Assembly: GCA_033239525.1 (NCBI GenBank)
Contig: BSYO01000014.1
Span: 17,282,021 to 17,346,020 of the forward strand
Length of the DNA stretch: 64,000 nt
Reading direction: 5' to 3'
From: Nepenthes gracilis
Lineage: Eukaryota; Streptophyta; Magnoliopsida; Caryophyllales; Nepenthaceae
Of the stretch, positions 1-13,162 are shown piece by piece. The notes under the pieces are model-generated. The model ran no database searches. It was not told where the DNA came from and saw nothing but the letters and a program-made list of their open reading frames with translations. Both the position numbers and the translations under genes were made by a program. The number at the start of each line of letters is the position of its first letter. Position 1 is the first letter of the stretch.

Positions 1-421
1 CACCTGCTGCAATGTTACTTTGTCTCGATGGTCTAGTTCTCCTATAGGCTGTCCGCTGTGACTTCGTGCAATCTGGAACATGTAACATGTTCGACTAATT
101 ACTTAGTTATCCAACACTTCATTGATACTGCAAGCTATTGGAAATTTTATTTTTAAATGCGGTATTCAGCTAACGGCCGAACTCTACTAGGCATGATCGG
201 CCTAAGATAGTGTTGTATACAGAAGGCAGGTCAATGATCAGGAAGGTGAGTGTATGACTTGTTATTTTGGGATACGTGCCTGGGGTGACCTCAACTGTAT
301 TGTTCATTAGACAACTACCGGCTCGTTGTTTAGGCAATACAGTGGCCCTTCGATTGGTTTCAATTGATTCTTTTTAAGTCAAAGTTTAAAGAAGGTATCG
401 AAATAAAGCAAATCCTTTGAG
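1..421. other. Intergenic flank, nothing recognised
   Basis: I see no open frame, RNA gene or repeat signature between the window edge and the start of the Tekay-type LTR. Confidence 0.5.
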
Positions 422-2509
422 TGTAACATCCTGAATTTTCGTTCGAATTAATTTAATATTAATTATGATTTTGGGTAATTTGAGTATAGTGAAAATTAAT
501 TTAATGTTTTAGAATTTGAAAAGATATTTATATTAGTTAGGTTGGCACCGAGATACACTTGTGCTATCGCCCAAAAATTGATTTCAATTTTGAAATAAAT
601 GAAAAGTAAAATTAAAAAAAATAATAATAATAATATAATAAAAACAAAAAAAAAAGAGAAGAAAGCGGAGAAAGGAATCGAGGAGAGAGAAAGGAGGGAA
701 GAGGGGAAGAAGGAGAAGAGGGAGAGACGCTAGTGCAAGAGGTAGTGGCCAACCACTGGCTGGAGAATCACTGCCGCTGGGTGGTGCGTTGGTGGTTGGT
801 GATGGTTGTGGGAGAAATAGTAGTGGCGTGCGGCAGAGGGCCGCGCAAGAGAGAGAGAGAACGGCACAAAGGAGAGAGAGGCGGTAGAGATGCAGTGACG
901 GTGCCGATGAGGTGACACCGGGAAGGCCGGTGACGACCATACATGGAGGTGGCAGTCGGCCATAGCAGTGTTGAGCTGTGGTGGCAGCATGTGGGAAGCT
1001 GCGCGGATGAGAGAGAAAGGGGTAACCCGTGGGTGACATGCTTATATAGAGAGAAAATGTCCGATTCGAGTACTTTGGAGTATCATTTATTCAGATCTGT
1101 AAAGTATGAGGTCAAGGTAAGTATCTGTATGCCTTATCTTTGGTCTGATTTAGTATCTGAAATATTTTGGATACTGTTTAAAATTATTACTAACATGTAT
1201 GTATTTTTATACACACGATTAATTTACTCTGGACATATTTGTATAGTTTATTGGTTGATTTGGATATTTTTGGACTGATTTTATAATTTTTAAGGATTTA
1301 ATATTTTTCTAAAAGCCCTAATAATTTATCAGACACTGTATGTGTTTATATCAGTATCTGTATACAAAAATATGTACGAAATTTGTATTTCATTTGATAT
1401 AAAATTATCAGGATTATGTATAATCCTTTTTCAAACTAGTATTTAAATAATCAAAACTCAAATCTAATGGATGATTTGTATCTCTACATTGATTTGTATT
1501 GAACTTTGAGTTGGATTTGGATTTTAGACCTGGATCCAAAATTTGTCAATTTTGCCCAAAGTTGAGCCTTGGTATGTCTCGTACAAATAATTTGATTATA
1601 TGTTTTGATCCGAACTATTAGACTATCTGTCGTGGTGCTATTTTGGTTTCTACGTATGCTATTAGATCATCTAACTATCGGATTCTGCCCAAAATTACAA
1701 GCTGACCGGGCCTTCAATTTGGACTTGAATTCAAACTCAAACTTGGACTCGGATTGGATTTTGAAATTAGCTATTTGTCTATTAGAATTGATCCGAATCA
1801 CTTCTAATTTGTTTATATATATTTATATATATACACGTCCCAATGAGGATTGTTTTTTATTTGGACATTTATTTTGAATTTGGATATTTAATTTGAGTAC
1901 GAGACTATCATTGAATTTTGGATCTAAAATTTCTATTGGATTTATTTTATTGACGATTTGAATTTATTTTGTCATTGAATCAGATATTTATCCATTAACC
2001 TTTTCTCTGATTCCTTGGACTCTCTTTTTTTAAATATGATAATTGTTGAGCAATTGATTCATGTTTTCTCTTTTATCCCTTCAGAGCGGAAAGTTCAAAT
2101 GCATTGCGGGTGTTAGAACGTGATTTATCAGCTATTCGTCCGATTTGGTGAGTTTTAATTCTATTATAGATTAAATTGATATTTGATATGATTGGATTAT
2201 CAAATTGGCCGAAAATAAACTCATTGTTATATTTTAAAAATAGTTCGGATATTATATTATAACTGATTATGATTTTGACTGGATTGTTACCTTCTTTATG
2301 ATGATCGTAGAGTTGGTTATAATTATTTTGTTCAGACGGTTATCCAATGAGGTGCTGTGTGAATTTTTAATTTGTTGGATCTTATGTATTTGGTTTGTCA
2401 TATTCAAATTTTTGGAACTTTGCCTTATTTATTGAATTTATTTAAAATTTTAAATTTTAAAATTATAATTAATTATTTAAATTGACCTATTTGGTCCGAA
2501 TTCGTGACA
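422..2509 (+). repeat. 5' LTR of the Tekay/Del-type element
   Basis: The LTR is about 2.09 kb, beginning TGTAACATCC and ending GTGACA, the termini usual for Del/Tekay LTRs. It holds a purine-rich GA tract (about 650-730) and a TATA-like tatatag at about 1042. A degraded initiator-Met primer binding site follows (tagtattaga against the expected TGGTATCAGA). Open frames on both strands here are low-complexity shadows. Confidence 0.75.
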
Positions 2510-5500
2510 GAAGTAGTATTAGAAAGAAATTGTAAGGAGAGGTATGTTGAATAATTTTGGATAAATAATTGATTGAATATTTGGGGCGAGATAAATACTG
2601 TCGTTGACAGATGGAAGAAAATTTGGGTTGTTGAGGTTTAGGTTTGAATCAGAAGGTCAACTCACAAATGTTTGGATTTAGTTGGAAGGATGATCATTTG
2701 ATTATAATAAGTCACGCAAATGACATAATGTATGGTTTGATATAACCGTTGAATTAAAATTTTATTTGGCTTTTACAGATATGTGTAGATTTTGTTGGAT
2801 TTTGTGATTTTTGAAGATTAGTGGGCCTGGGTGGTGCTGGTTCGAACTCTTGCAGAGTAGAATGAGGTTTTGGTCAGCAGAGAAATAGGTGATGGAACTA
2901 ATTAGTCTAAAATCTTGCGGAATAGAAAGAGATTTTATTAGCAGAAAGGTAAGCAATGGCTTGGGGATGATGAGGGTAAGAGTGAAAGTATTTATGCAAG
3001 ACCGTGGTGGTCTGAGACCCAAGTGGGTCAATATGTGATAAGAATGATTGAGTAGATGTAGGTGAGCCGATGACAATGCCTTATCTTAGGCCAGGAGAAC
3101 AAGGAGATCGTTTGGAATATCTCTTCAGAGATATGATTGGAATGTCATTTCTGAGACATCTAATAAAATTGGAACAATACAGAGAAGATTAGTGTGGTTT
3201 TGCACAAGGATGGCATGCATACAAAACAAGAAGTGATCGTTGTGTTCGATTGAAGAAATGAATATTCTTTAAGATTAAAAGCCGCAGATAAAGATAAAGA
3301 AGGTCATGTCAAGTCAACTCGCTTCTCACTGTAAAAGAAGCTGTAAAGTCTTGGTGGACAATCTTTGTCTAAAGATAGGATAATGAGTGCAAATCTAATT
3401 TTTTTGCAGTGAAGATGCTGATTGTGTAGAGGTTTGAAGTTATAGTTGGAGTGAGAAGAATACTCAAGATTTTTCATTCCTACTCGTCGCTGTGATCAGG
3501 TGAATAGTCATCCCCGTAAATCTTTCATCGCTGAAGAATCAAAGGATGAAGAGTTCAAGATTCAGCCTCCTATAGCAATGCTAAGGAAGATGTTGAAAAA
3601 TCTGAAAGATTTGTTGAAGCATGATAGTAGCTAAGGACTTTAAGATTCAAATTGGAAGCAATTGGTGCCATTTTGACTCTTGAAACATGGTGAAGAGTTA
3701 GACTAGGCTTTGTTGATCAAGTAGGAGTAGTTTCGGGAGAAGCATTTCCAGAAGAAATCAAAATAATGGAGTCAAATCTCAAAGGATGGATTTGTTTATC
3801 CTCCAAATGATAGACCAAAGGAAAGTTGAATGAAGCAATGTCTTCCTCCCCGAAATTCGAGTTTTTGTGAGGTCAGCCTGCAAATTCTTTCGGAGAATCT
3901 TGCATAACAAGTTTATTCATCAGAATGAAGTCTATTTCAATTGCGGTCAGATATGTCATTTGTCAAAGGATCGTTCGAATCCCAAGCGTTTAGATTCCAG
4001 ACATCCATATAAGAGTCAAACGGTTTCATCAGAACATTTTACATATATAGTTTGTGAAGTTAGAGTTGGATCCTTCGTCATTGAAAACTATTTTTGGTAT
4101 GACTATCTCATTCTGTATTTCAGGATATGAGTCCTCAAAATTCCAAGGAAGAATTATTTAGAAGGTTTAAAGGTTGATTTTCGACGTTACGTGTAAGTCA
4201 TTTGCTAAAAAATGGGTGCCAAGTTCATCTTGCATATATGGTCATATTTAGGAGTTATTCTATGACCATTAAAGATATTTTGATCATTTGTGAGTTTAAA
4301 GATATTTTTCAGAGGTTCTGTTTGAATTGTTCTCAAATTAAGAGATCGAATTTGTTTTCGACATTATACTTGAATTTGTGCCTATTTCGAAGGCTCCATA
4401 TGGGGTAGTCCTGTTTGAGTTGAAGAAATTGAGACAACAATTGCAAAATCTATTAAGAAAAAAAAGATTTTGTTTGGCCAAGTGTCTTGGCATGAGGTTC
4501 TTTAGTGCTTTTTAGTGAAGAAAGATGGATCAATGGGTTTATATTTGGGTTATTTGGAAGTCAAATGTGTATCAGCTCCTGAGGATTAAGGATTTGTTTG
4601 ATCCATTCCAAGAAGTTTCGGTTTTCTCTAATATTGTGCTGTGATCGAGGTATTGTTGGTTGAGGATTAAGTGGGAGGATGTACATAGGACATCTCTCAA
4701 GTCAAGGTTTAGCCATTGTGAAATCTTGATAGTGCTTTTGGGTTGTCCAATATTTTAGTATCTTTTATGGATGTCATCAATTGGACTTCTAATTGTGTTT
4801 GGATCAGTTATAATGGTTTTATTGTGATGGTTTATCAATAATGTTCTAATTTATTTAAAGGATTTTGAGGAGTATGAGACCCAATTAGAAAATTTGCTGC
4901 AGATTGTGAGAAGGCATCATCCTGGAAAATACGGTTCTTAAGGTGACATTTGGGAATCTAAATAAGATGGAAACAGTGGCAATTGAAAAAGACCGACTAA
5001 GGTCACAGGAGTGCTGAGTTTCTTAGATCTAATTGGTCTCGATGGGAGATTTGTTGAATATTTCTCAAGGATTGCAGTGTCGTTGGAGCCCTTGGAATAG
5101 AAGTGAACCTTGTGAGAAAAATTTTCAATAATTGAAGAATAGATTGTTATTGGTATCAATTTTGTCCATCCCTGATGGGTCAGAAAGATTGGTGACGCTC
5201 AGTGATACTCTTAAGAAAGATTTAGATATGTTTGGATTCTGCATAATTAGACACATTATTCAAGGAAAGTTCAGGACATTACACAATCTGAAAGATTTTG
5301 CATGGTGCTATCGCAAGGATGCCAGTGGAAAGTTTGGGCTAGAGAAATTTTCTCTCTTTACTGCAAAGGATTAGAATTCGAATAAAGCTCCTATTTGTGG
5401 GAGAAGCTTTTATGAAGATCAAATATGAACTTCCTTTTGGACGAGTCATCATGAAGTTAGACGCGATCGAGTCAATAATCTCGAGTCTACGATACAAGTG

Positions 5501-6583
5501 CTTTTCCTATTATACGTTCGAGAGGAAGTATGCTATCGAGAATTATCTCATTAGAATCTTGGTTGATTGGACGAAAGCTTGGAAGTTGATTGGATAAAAG
5601 TTTCGGGAGCAAATAAGGTTATCAACAACTATGGTTGAGTTGGAATGATCCGAGTTCAAAGGAAACATCGAAGATTCTCTACCGAGTAGAGTGGCAAGTC
5701 AATGATGTGTCTCATACTTAAAGGAAGAAGCTTTCAAGATTTTATTTCGAGTCCCCTTTAAACAGTTAAGGATTTGGTGGCCATTTGGACAAGAATGAGC
5801 TAGCTGATGATAGATGAGCTGATGAAGTAGGCTTATCGCTTGCCTATAAGGATGTCATTCCTAAGATTGGTCGTTGGCATATTGTCGAGATGAGGAGATT
5901 GTAAGATATTTCTACTTCAATGCTTTTGGTTGTGATTTGAGGCTCATGATCGATCGGAGTAGCGCAGCAAAATCTTACGAACTCGCGGCTATCAGTCACA
6001 AGATTTGATTTGAGACTTAAAGTAGAAGATCAGATTTGTAATTCAATTGGAGGCTTGAAAAGAGTAGTTAGATGTGTCTGGAAGCTTCTTGAAGAGAAGA
6101 TTTTTGAATTTTGGAGTCAAATTTGAAGTAGAGGTTTATTTAGACATTTAAAATTTTTAGTAGATTAAAGAGGTGGCCTACAAGTTGGTCTTTCTTCTAA
6201 ATTTGATGAATAGATACGACATGTTTTATATGAATGATCCTTCGCATGTGACTAGGCTGGACTTGTTTTTGATCGACGAGAAATATTTTAAATTAAAGTT
6301 GTGGTCCCGATTTTTGGGATAGGAAGGATGTGATATAGAGAAATAAGATATTTTCATTAGCCATTGTACTTTTGAGAAATCTTCTAATTGAAGAAGTATT
6401 AAGGGATCTTGAATGTCATGTTCGGGAGAATATCCTTATTTATTGAGGATTCGATTTGGAGAAATTATTTGATCGAGAAAATTTATTGAGAAGATTGAAA
6501 ATAAAGTTTGGAAGAATATTCTCATTGTATGATAATTGAGATGTATAAATTTTGAGGATAAAATTTTTGTAAGGAGGGGAGAA
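2510..6583 (+). pseudogene. Decayed gag-pol of the Tekay/Del-type element
   Basis: The order gag zinc knuckle (about 3.93 kb), RT (about 4.37-4.6 kb) and integrase C-terminus (5.4-6.3 kb) follows the Ty3-gypsy layout on the + strand. Every frame is broken by stops. The knuckle has lost its last cysteine, and the RT fingers region is recognisable only as VKKDGSMGLYL. No protease or RNase H could be identified with confidence. Confidence 0.65.
6571..6583 (+). other. Polypurine tract of the Tekay/Del-type element
   Basis: The tract aaggaggggagaa ends directly at the TG that opens the 3' LTR at 6584. It is the expected primer site for plus-strand synthesis. Confidence 0.7.
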
Positions 6584-6890
6584 TGTAATATTCCGAATTT
6601 TTATTCATATTAATTTAATATTAATTATGACTTTGAATCAATTGGGTGTGGCGAAAATTAATTTAATATTATAAAAATTGGAAGGATATTTGAATCAGTT
6701 TGATTAATGCCCGATGTGCACTTGTGCTATCACCCGAAGATTGATTTCGATTTTGGAATAAATGAAAAGTAAAATTAAAAATATAATAATAATAATGATA
6801 ACGAAAAAAAAGAAAAAAAAAGGAGAAAGCGGAGAAAGGAATCGATAAGAGAGAAAGGAGGAAGAAGGATAAGAGAGAGAGAGGCCGACG
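6584..6890 (+). repeat. Truncated 3' LTR of the Tekay/Del-type element
   Basis: It aligns with the first ~310 bp of the 5' LTR, including 'gaaaattaatttaat', 'cacttgtgctatc' and the GA-rich tract. It ends at about 6890, where an unrelated LTR-like sequence begins. The remaining ~1.8 kb of this LTR was not found downstream. Confidence 0.75.
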
Positions 6891-6895
6891 CAGGA

Positions 6896-7759
6896 TGTGG
6901 TCCCACCGAAAATGCTCTGATACTCAAGTCAGTAATTTACTTTTTGAGAATAGAAGGTGGATGCAATGGATGCAGAAATGGATGCAATGAGTATGTTTGT
7001 AAGTAGGAGTATACTCGTAGGAAGAATGGTTTTTGTAGCTGCTTGTGAGGAGTAATTTCTCCAAGTACTGAGTTCACTGAGAACTAGTAGCAGAGAGATA
7101 GAGAGAGCATTGGGATGCTCGAGTATCTGACAGCTTTATAATTATTTGAGAGCTTTTTTGGGCAAGAGAATGCATGATTGAAGGCGTGCCTTTGAAGGAA
7201 GCTTCCATGACCTTTTATAGCTATGCCCCAGTGTTGCCTTCCTTTTACAACGGGACTTGATACCCGCGCTCTATTGGGGATTGTTATCTTTCCTGCATGG
7301 GCGTGAGCGCCTTTCTGGCTGTAACGGTCAAAGATATTAATCTCCTTTCTTCTGCGTTTTGTAACCATTAGGGTTTCCAATAGATTGTACATAGATTTTG
7401 ACGTCTTCCTCTAGGGATGTGCTTTGATTCTGAATGTAACCATTACAGTGAAACTCGCCTTCCATGAAGATGCAAAAAATTAGGATAGATGACCATTGCG
7501 GCTCGAAGATGGACACGTGGGCCAATTTAGACTTGGGCCGCATGCATCTTGTGCCTCAACTGGTCTACTGGCCGCTTTTTCGGTCAATAGAAGCGTTAAC
7601 TGTCCTGGACTCTGATGGGTCATCCTGGTCTTGGGTCTCAACCGGCTCACTTGCTCTTCATCCGGTCAACGGTTAACAGTAGCATTGACTGTCCAAGCAG
7701 AAATAGACCGCTCAGAATTTGGGTCGTTTTCTCCTTTGTAGGTTAGCTCGTTACTGGCA
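6896..7759 (-). repeat. Truncated Tat-like LTR fragment
   Basis: It contains the block gctctgatactcaagtcag (6914-6932), shared with the LTRs of the complete Tat element and of the solo LTR at 7866. It also has the cggtcaac/gttgaccg-type motifs seen in that solo LTR. The left ~100 bp present in the other copies is missing. On the - strand the right end reads as a G-run followed by TGCC, which could be a polypurine tract meeting an LTR start. No target duplication was found, so both borders are approximate. Confidence 0.45.
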
Positions 7760-7860
7760 CCCCCATTAGGTATATATGTGTATAATTTTAGGTTTTTTTT
7801 GTAGTTTTTTAAAATATTAAATTTTTTTTAACTTTTAAATAATTATGATATATTCTTATA

Positions 7861-9089
7861 ATATCTGATGCGTACCTAAATCCGACTTCGAACAGATTCG
7901 GATTCTTCTGGATGGTTTGAACGAGCTCCGTTCACTGAGTACGAATCCTGCACACCACTAAAACGAACAAGAGGTCAGCGTTATCGGCGAAAAGTTGTCC
8001 CATCGAAAACACTCCGACGCTCAAGTCAGTAAAACAGTCTTCAAAGGGAAGAAACTGAAAATAGAGAGAGAGAGAGAGTTTGAGTGTTTTATTCAGATGT
8101 AAGAGAGACGTGAGGTCTTCTTGAATCTGGATGGTGGGAAGGCAATAAACGGCCGTAAGGGCGCGCTTGTTGCCTTAAGGTTTTTTGGGAGAACGAAGGT
8201 GACAGAGAAGGCAGGCTTCTGTGAGCACTCAATCGTCCCAGAAAACGTATGCACTTGGTTGTCTCGAAATGTGTAAGCTGTTGAAAGTATGGAAGAAAGC
8301 ATCAACGAAAGCATGCATTGAATAAGGATTCAAGGGCTTCTTTTGTAGCTGAGAGGCCAATCCTCCTTCTTTGGAAGGAGCAATTGCCTTCTTAATTTTC
8401 TGGCAGGCTTGTCTTCTGGAGCAGATGCCGGTTGCCATGTGATCGTGATTGTTTCCTTGTGAGGCTGTCCACAATTTTCCAAATGGGCTTCTTTCCTCAT
8501 CAGCATATTACCGTTGGAGTACCTTGGTTGGCAAGGAATAGAGAAGATCTGACGCTTTCCTTCTTTAAAGGGCGCCAATCTTGCCAATATCCTTTCTAGT
8601 GTAAATTGAGATCGTGGAAGACGCTTGGAAAGCTGTGGTTGGCTGTCTGATGAGTGGTGGGCCCAAACAGAGCAAGCCCATTACTGTAGAAAGGCATCAT
8701 TTGGGCCCAATGTATAGGGTACAGACGGTCAACATCTGAGTTGACCGTCAGCGTGTTGGCCGCCTTCGTGGAGAACGAAAGGAGAGTAGCTAGCGATCAA
8801 CTGATGGGCTGTGGGCCAGAATGGAATAAACCCATCATCAGAAGAAAGCCTCTAAAGGCCCAATCAAGCTGCAAGCAAGGGTGGTAAACATTGCGTTTGA
8901 CCGTCATGAGCAAGCAAGTTGGTCAGAAAGATGGTCAACGCCAACGTTGACCGTCTTGGCGGTCGCTTCGGGCCTTCGGTTTTCGATTCCCCGTCTTCTC
9001 AGTGGGCCGTCAAAAATGCCTGAGCGGCTTCTTGAGTTCAAGTTGACCTTTCTTTGAGCCAATCCATTATTGATGTACCAAACAATATC
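7861..9089 (-). mobile_element. Solo LTR of a Tat-like element (7866-9084) with 5-bp target duplication ATATC
   Basis: The LTR runs from tgatgcgtacc (7866) to ccaaaca (9084) in + coordinates, so TG...CA on either strand. It is bracketed by identical atatc at 7861-7865 and 9085-9089. No internal coding sequence lies between. It carries the ctccgacgctcaagtcag block (8012-8029) and a GA microsatellite. By comparison with the complete Tat element it is oriented on the - strand. The structure is that left by recombination between two LTRs of one insertion. Confidence 0.8.
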
Positions 9090-9995
9090 AACATTATATT
9101 TAACATAATACATTATAATACTTTACAAAAATCTATCTATTGTTACCTTCAGTTATAAAATTAATATCATCCCTATTTACAATACTATCCGCTTTTAAAA
9201 GATGTTGAACGCATTCAATTACTACTTCTATCGTATAAGACTTTATTTTTTAAAAAATTTTTTAAAAATTGAATAAAATATTTTTATATGTATAAATAAA
9301 ATATTATTTATTTGTTGATAAAAACTAGCCTAGCTGGCTGAACGTGACAGACATACGTAGCGATGGGTGCAAGGCTTTCAACAACTCTCGGTTCGTACGT
9401 GTTCTGTTCTCAGGACGCCACGTGTGATCCTTTGGATCCGTACTATCGTCTCAAAAGTTAGAAATCATTGTGCCCTAATTCATTCGTCTCTGTCATTTTA
9501 ATTCTTAATCACCTACTAATTATCATCATTATCTCCTAATGATGCTTTATTTGCCCCTTGACAATGGTTTACGGACGTAAATAACATCACCACCTACCCA
9601 TATATTTTCCAGCACGAAAGAAGAATTTCATTAAAACAATACCCAGATTTTTTATCACCTAAAAAAACATTTTTTCTATTATAATATTAAAGATAATTTA
9701 AATTATAAATATCTCTTAAATATACATAAAAAAATACATAAATATGACATTCATTAAAATATTAATGTCTAATCCATTTGATTTTTTTTAAAGAGGATTA
9801 TATACACACCTTTATCAGTTAATAATAAGTACAAAACACTTATAAAATTAAGCTAATCTTATAGATTATCTTCATATATCATCTTCTTAAACTACATATA
9901 AAATTTAAATCACAAAACCAATAGGGCTGATATTTTATTAGAATTAATTTATATTTAAGATTATAGATAAAATATAGATATAATAAAGATCACAT
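9090..9995. other. AT-rich intergenic DNA
   Basis: No sustained frame or known element was seen. The A+T-rich flanks of the solo LTR continue here up to the next LTR. Confidence 0.5.
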
Positions 9996-10000
9996 AATTT

Positions 10001-11187
10001 TGATGGGTCCCGGCACCAAGGTCCAGAAAGAAAGGCCTAAAAAGTCAAGTCCACGGACCAAGAGACTCACGAGGACAATTTTGCCAAAGAGGCCCAAAGG
10101 CAGTCATTTGCATCCCAGGAGGTTCAAGAAGTCTAACTTAGCCTAAGATGTTAAGCTAGCCTTAGAAGCTCGAGGACCTGAGCTAGCGTCCCAAGAAGTC
10201 GAAATGGTAACAATGGTCCGAGAGACCAATTTAACCCAAGAGGCCCGAGGATGCCATAAGAGACCAACGTCACTAATAAAATCCCGATGACATGAAGCCA
10301 ATAATATAACACTGAAATCTCGAGAGCCTCTAACAAGCGAAACTCTCAATTAACGTTCGAGAACCTAACTTAATGAGCCCGAGGATTTTGCAAAGACCCA
10401 GAAGGCTTTCTAGGTACGAGGACAATTTCTTTATCTATGAATTATTAGATCAAGGGAAAAGGGGGCCAAAATGGCCGAGCACGCCAGCTCAGATACATCA
10501 CTGTTATCAAGGAGCACGCATTCTCTACAACACGCTACCTCCGCAGGAAATTATGGCTCTCAGAGCACGCGCAATCATTACAGGACTAACGACACCTGAC
10601 ACGCCGAATCAGCAGAGTTAGTGGCAAGCCTTCTAACACACACCAAATCAGCAGAGTTGGTGGCTAGCTTCCCAACACATGCCAACGCCACGTGTCTCCA
10701 TTTCAAGGGCATGTTCCCCCTCTATAAATACCTCATTCAAACGATAGAAGAAAGGATTTTCACCGGCTAGCATTTTACATGCACACCGTGAACAGTAACT
10801 AAGTGAAAGAAAGGAAGAAAAAAAGAAAAATGCACAGAGAGAGAAAGTTAGAAAAGAAAAGAGGGAACAGGATCTCTTGTGTTGTAATCCTGTATGGTAA
10901 CCAAAAGTGCCATTGTGATCAATTGTATCCCATTATAAGTGTAGTGGATCCTTTCGGACCCAGTGTCAATCACTGTGGTTTTTTTCCCATTTATTCGAAA
11001 AGAGTTTTCCACATAAAATCCTCGTGCTTTGTATCCTCCTCCCATTTTCCTCCTTACAACATCATTCTTATTGAGTTTAACAACTATTATTATGTTGTAC
11101 GATTCTGTCCGTTCGAGTACATCGAAAGAGTGCAAAGAACGAACTCAAACTCTCGTTATATGACGGCTGAAATTCGAGGACGCAATA
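10001..11187 (+). repeat. LTR, probably solo, related to the LTR of the truncated Tat element at 59.3 kb
   Basis: It begins tgatgggtcccgg and shows the same landmarks as the LTR at 59318. These are repeated 'gagg/cccgag' text in the first half, a TATA region (ccctctataaatacc, about 10721), a pyrimidine-rich R/U5 with 'ttttccacataaaatcc', and a common end attcgaggacgcaata. No polypurine tract precedes it and no pol follows. The flanks aattt (9996-10000) and aattc (11188-11192) match at 4 of 5 bases, a possible decayed target duplication. The terminal dinucleotide TA instead of CA keeps the right border tentative. Confidence 0.55.
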
Positions 11188-11192
11188 AATTC

Positions 11193-12750
11193 TATAGAGT
11201 ATCATATATTTAGTTGCTTTGAATAAATTATAAAGTCTGGGAAATTAATTTCGAACATAAAATCAACTACGCGTTAATTAATACTTGGTAAGTGAGATGT
11301 GACAACCGATCACCACCCCCTCCTTTTAACTCACATACTTATCTGTCATCAACTATAACTAATTGCTTTCATTAACCTAACTTTGCAACAAACCATTACA
11401 AAGTAATTAATCAGACAAAAATGAATAAAAAAAGGGAAATAAATATTATAATTATATATATATTTTTTTGAAAGTTTGGAAAAAATGAGGAAAAAGGAAA
11501 ATCTTGCCATGCTAATGGTTGTGTTTTATATGGTTTCTTTCAAATCGAGTAAATATTTAAAGTTGTACTGATTTTCACATATTTATCTCTTGAATTATTT
11601 TTATTTATTTATTTTTTTAAATTTATAATTTAGATTTTTCTAAAGAAACATATAAAAGATAATTGATTTTTCAATAAGTTGTTATATATTTTTTTAACAG
11701 GTTTTAATTTAAAATTTTCTAAAAACATATTAAAAAAAGTACTTTAAAAATTTCCAAATCAAGGGGACTTGGTAGTTGGCCTTACCAACCTATGCTTTTC
11801 AAGATAATTTTATTTTTGACCTCCCTCGGCAAAAAAAAAAAGAAAAAAAGGCGTTTAAAATTATATAACAAAGTCGTTCCATCATAAATTCAATTGGGTG
11901 ATGAAAAGCACAGTCCATCTTATTTATTGGAAAATATTCTTAAGTTTTTTTAATTCTATTTTAACTTTTATTTTTAATTTTTTTATAATTAATATTAATT
12001 TATATAAATTTTAATTTTAAATAGATGATCATCTTAAAAATATTCACACACTCATAATATTTTTGACATAAAGAGTATTTTAACTCGATTCTAACGTGGT
12101 GAATTTTACTTTCATTTTTTATATAATAAAAGAAAATAAATTAAAGTTAAGAAGAGAATTAAAAAATACAAATATTTATAAATATTTTTGACAATTTAAA
12201 AAAAAAAAACAGAGACAGAGGCCATTTAACAGCGTAATATATATTTCTCTTTTATCTTATTTTATTTATTACCAAAAATAGATATTATTTTTTAATGTGA
12301 AAATGATTGGGGAAAGATAGATATTCTAATACAAGAGGAAAGAATATCATTCGAGGCATCCTACAATTAGTAAATTATGTAACAAATGGTCGACGTGGAA
12401 CTTTGGACAGGATTGAGAGGGCTTTATTTGGTAAAGAGGTAAAAAAAATTATTTTTTTATCTTAATTATTTATTTTTAAATAAATAATAATATATTAATT
12501 TTAATTAATTTTAATTTTTAAATAAAGTTAAATATTTAAATTAATATTTTGTTCTAAATTAATTTTGTTTTACGCTAAATAGGACATGAAATGTGTTAAT
12601 TCGATTAAAAAATTTAATTAATAAAATTATCTGAATTTTATAATTACATGTTAAAATTAATTCAGCTCGAAAGCTGAATAATTAAAATAATTTATTTTGC
12701 CAACGAAATACATGTTTTTAAATGGCATTTTAAAAATGAGTTAGTAGTTC
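11193..12750. other. AT-rich DNA upstream of the GUX first exon
   Basis: Long A/T runs and no convincing gene. It would hold the GUX promoter if the first exon at 13163 is correct. I could not pick out a clear TATA box. Confidence 0.4.
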
Positions 12751-12769
12751 AAGTAGACGTTACTCTACT

Positions 12770-13162
12770 TTCATCGTCTTCCTCACTCACCATCGCTCCC
12801 AACCACCATGTTTCCTGTAATCGCAGCTTCTAAGAAATAACTAAGCATTACAAGCAACTCCTAACACAGTCCATATCCAGGCAGGACAGATCATAAATCC
12901 GCCATAAAATAAGTCCTCTCTCTCAGCCGAAACTTGCGTCGTTCGATATGTTCTCTCTCCTAAGATAATATCGGATGAATGCATGAGCTCCTGTTCTTGA
13001 TCTTTATTGATCCATGGAAGAGCATAGTTCCTATTGAATGTTCGATCTCGAGGTATTCGTCTTCGTTTCCTTTACTTTCTCGTACCGACTTTATAGGTGC
13101 CCCATCATTTCAATGAGTTAATATTTAAGTTCTGCGGATCAGATACTGGATTGAAGGGAGTT
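12770..13162 (+). other. Probable 5' leader of the GUX transcript
   Basis: The sequence turns from A/T-rich to mixed, pyrimidine-rich text (ctctctctcagcc and similar) just before the ATG at 13163. This is typical of a plant leader. Possible internal splice sites were not resolved. Confidence 0.4.

Larger units (their letters stand above)
422..6890 (+). mobile_element. Tekay/Del-type Ty3-gypsy LTR retrotransposon, decayed, 3' LTR truncated
   Basis: A block starting tgtaacatcc at 422 recurs at 6584 as tgtaatattcc and stays alignable for about 310 bp, so these are the two LTRs. The internal part (2510-6583) reads as gag-pol in the + direction but is full of stops and frameshifts. Visible remnants are a gag zinc knuckle near 3924-3960 (CGQICHLSKD, last Cys lost), an RT start near 4370-4560 (VPISKAPYG, then VKKDGSMGLYL) and an integrase tail near 6180-6310 with the DPSHV motif usual in Del/Tekay elements. 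A purine tract (6571-6583) sits before the 3' LTR. The 3' LTR stops near 6890, where Tat-like LTR sequence begins. The element cannot encode a working product. Confidence 0.8.
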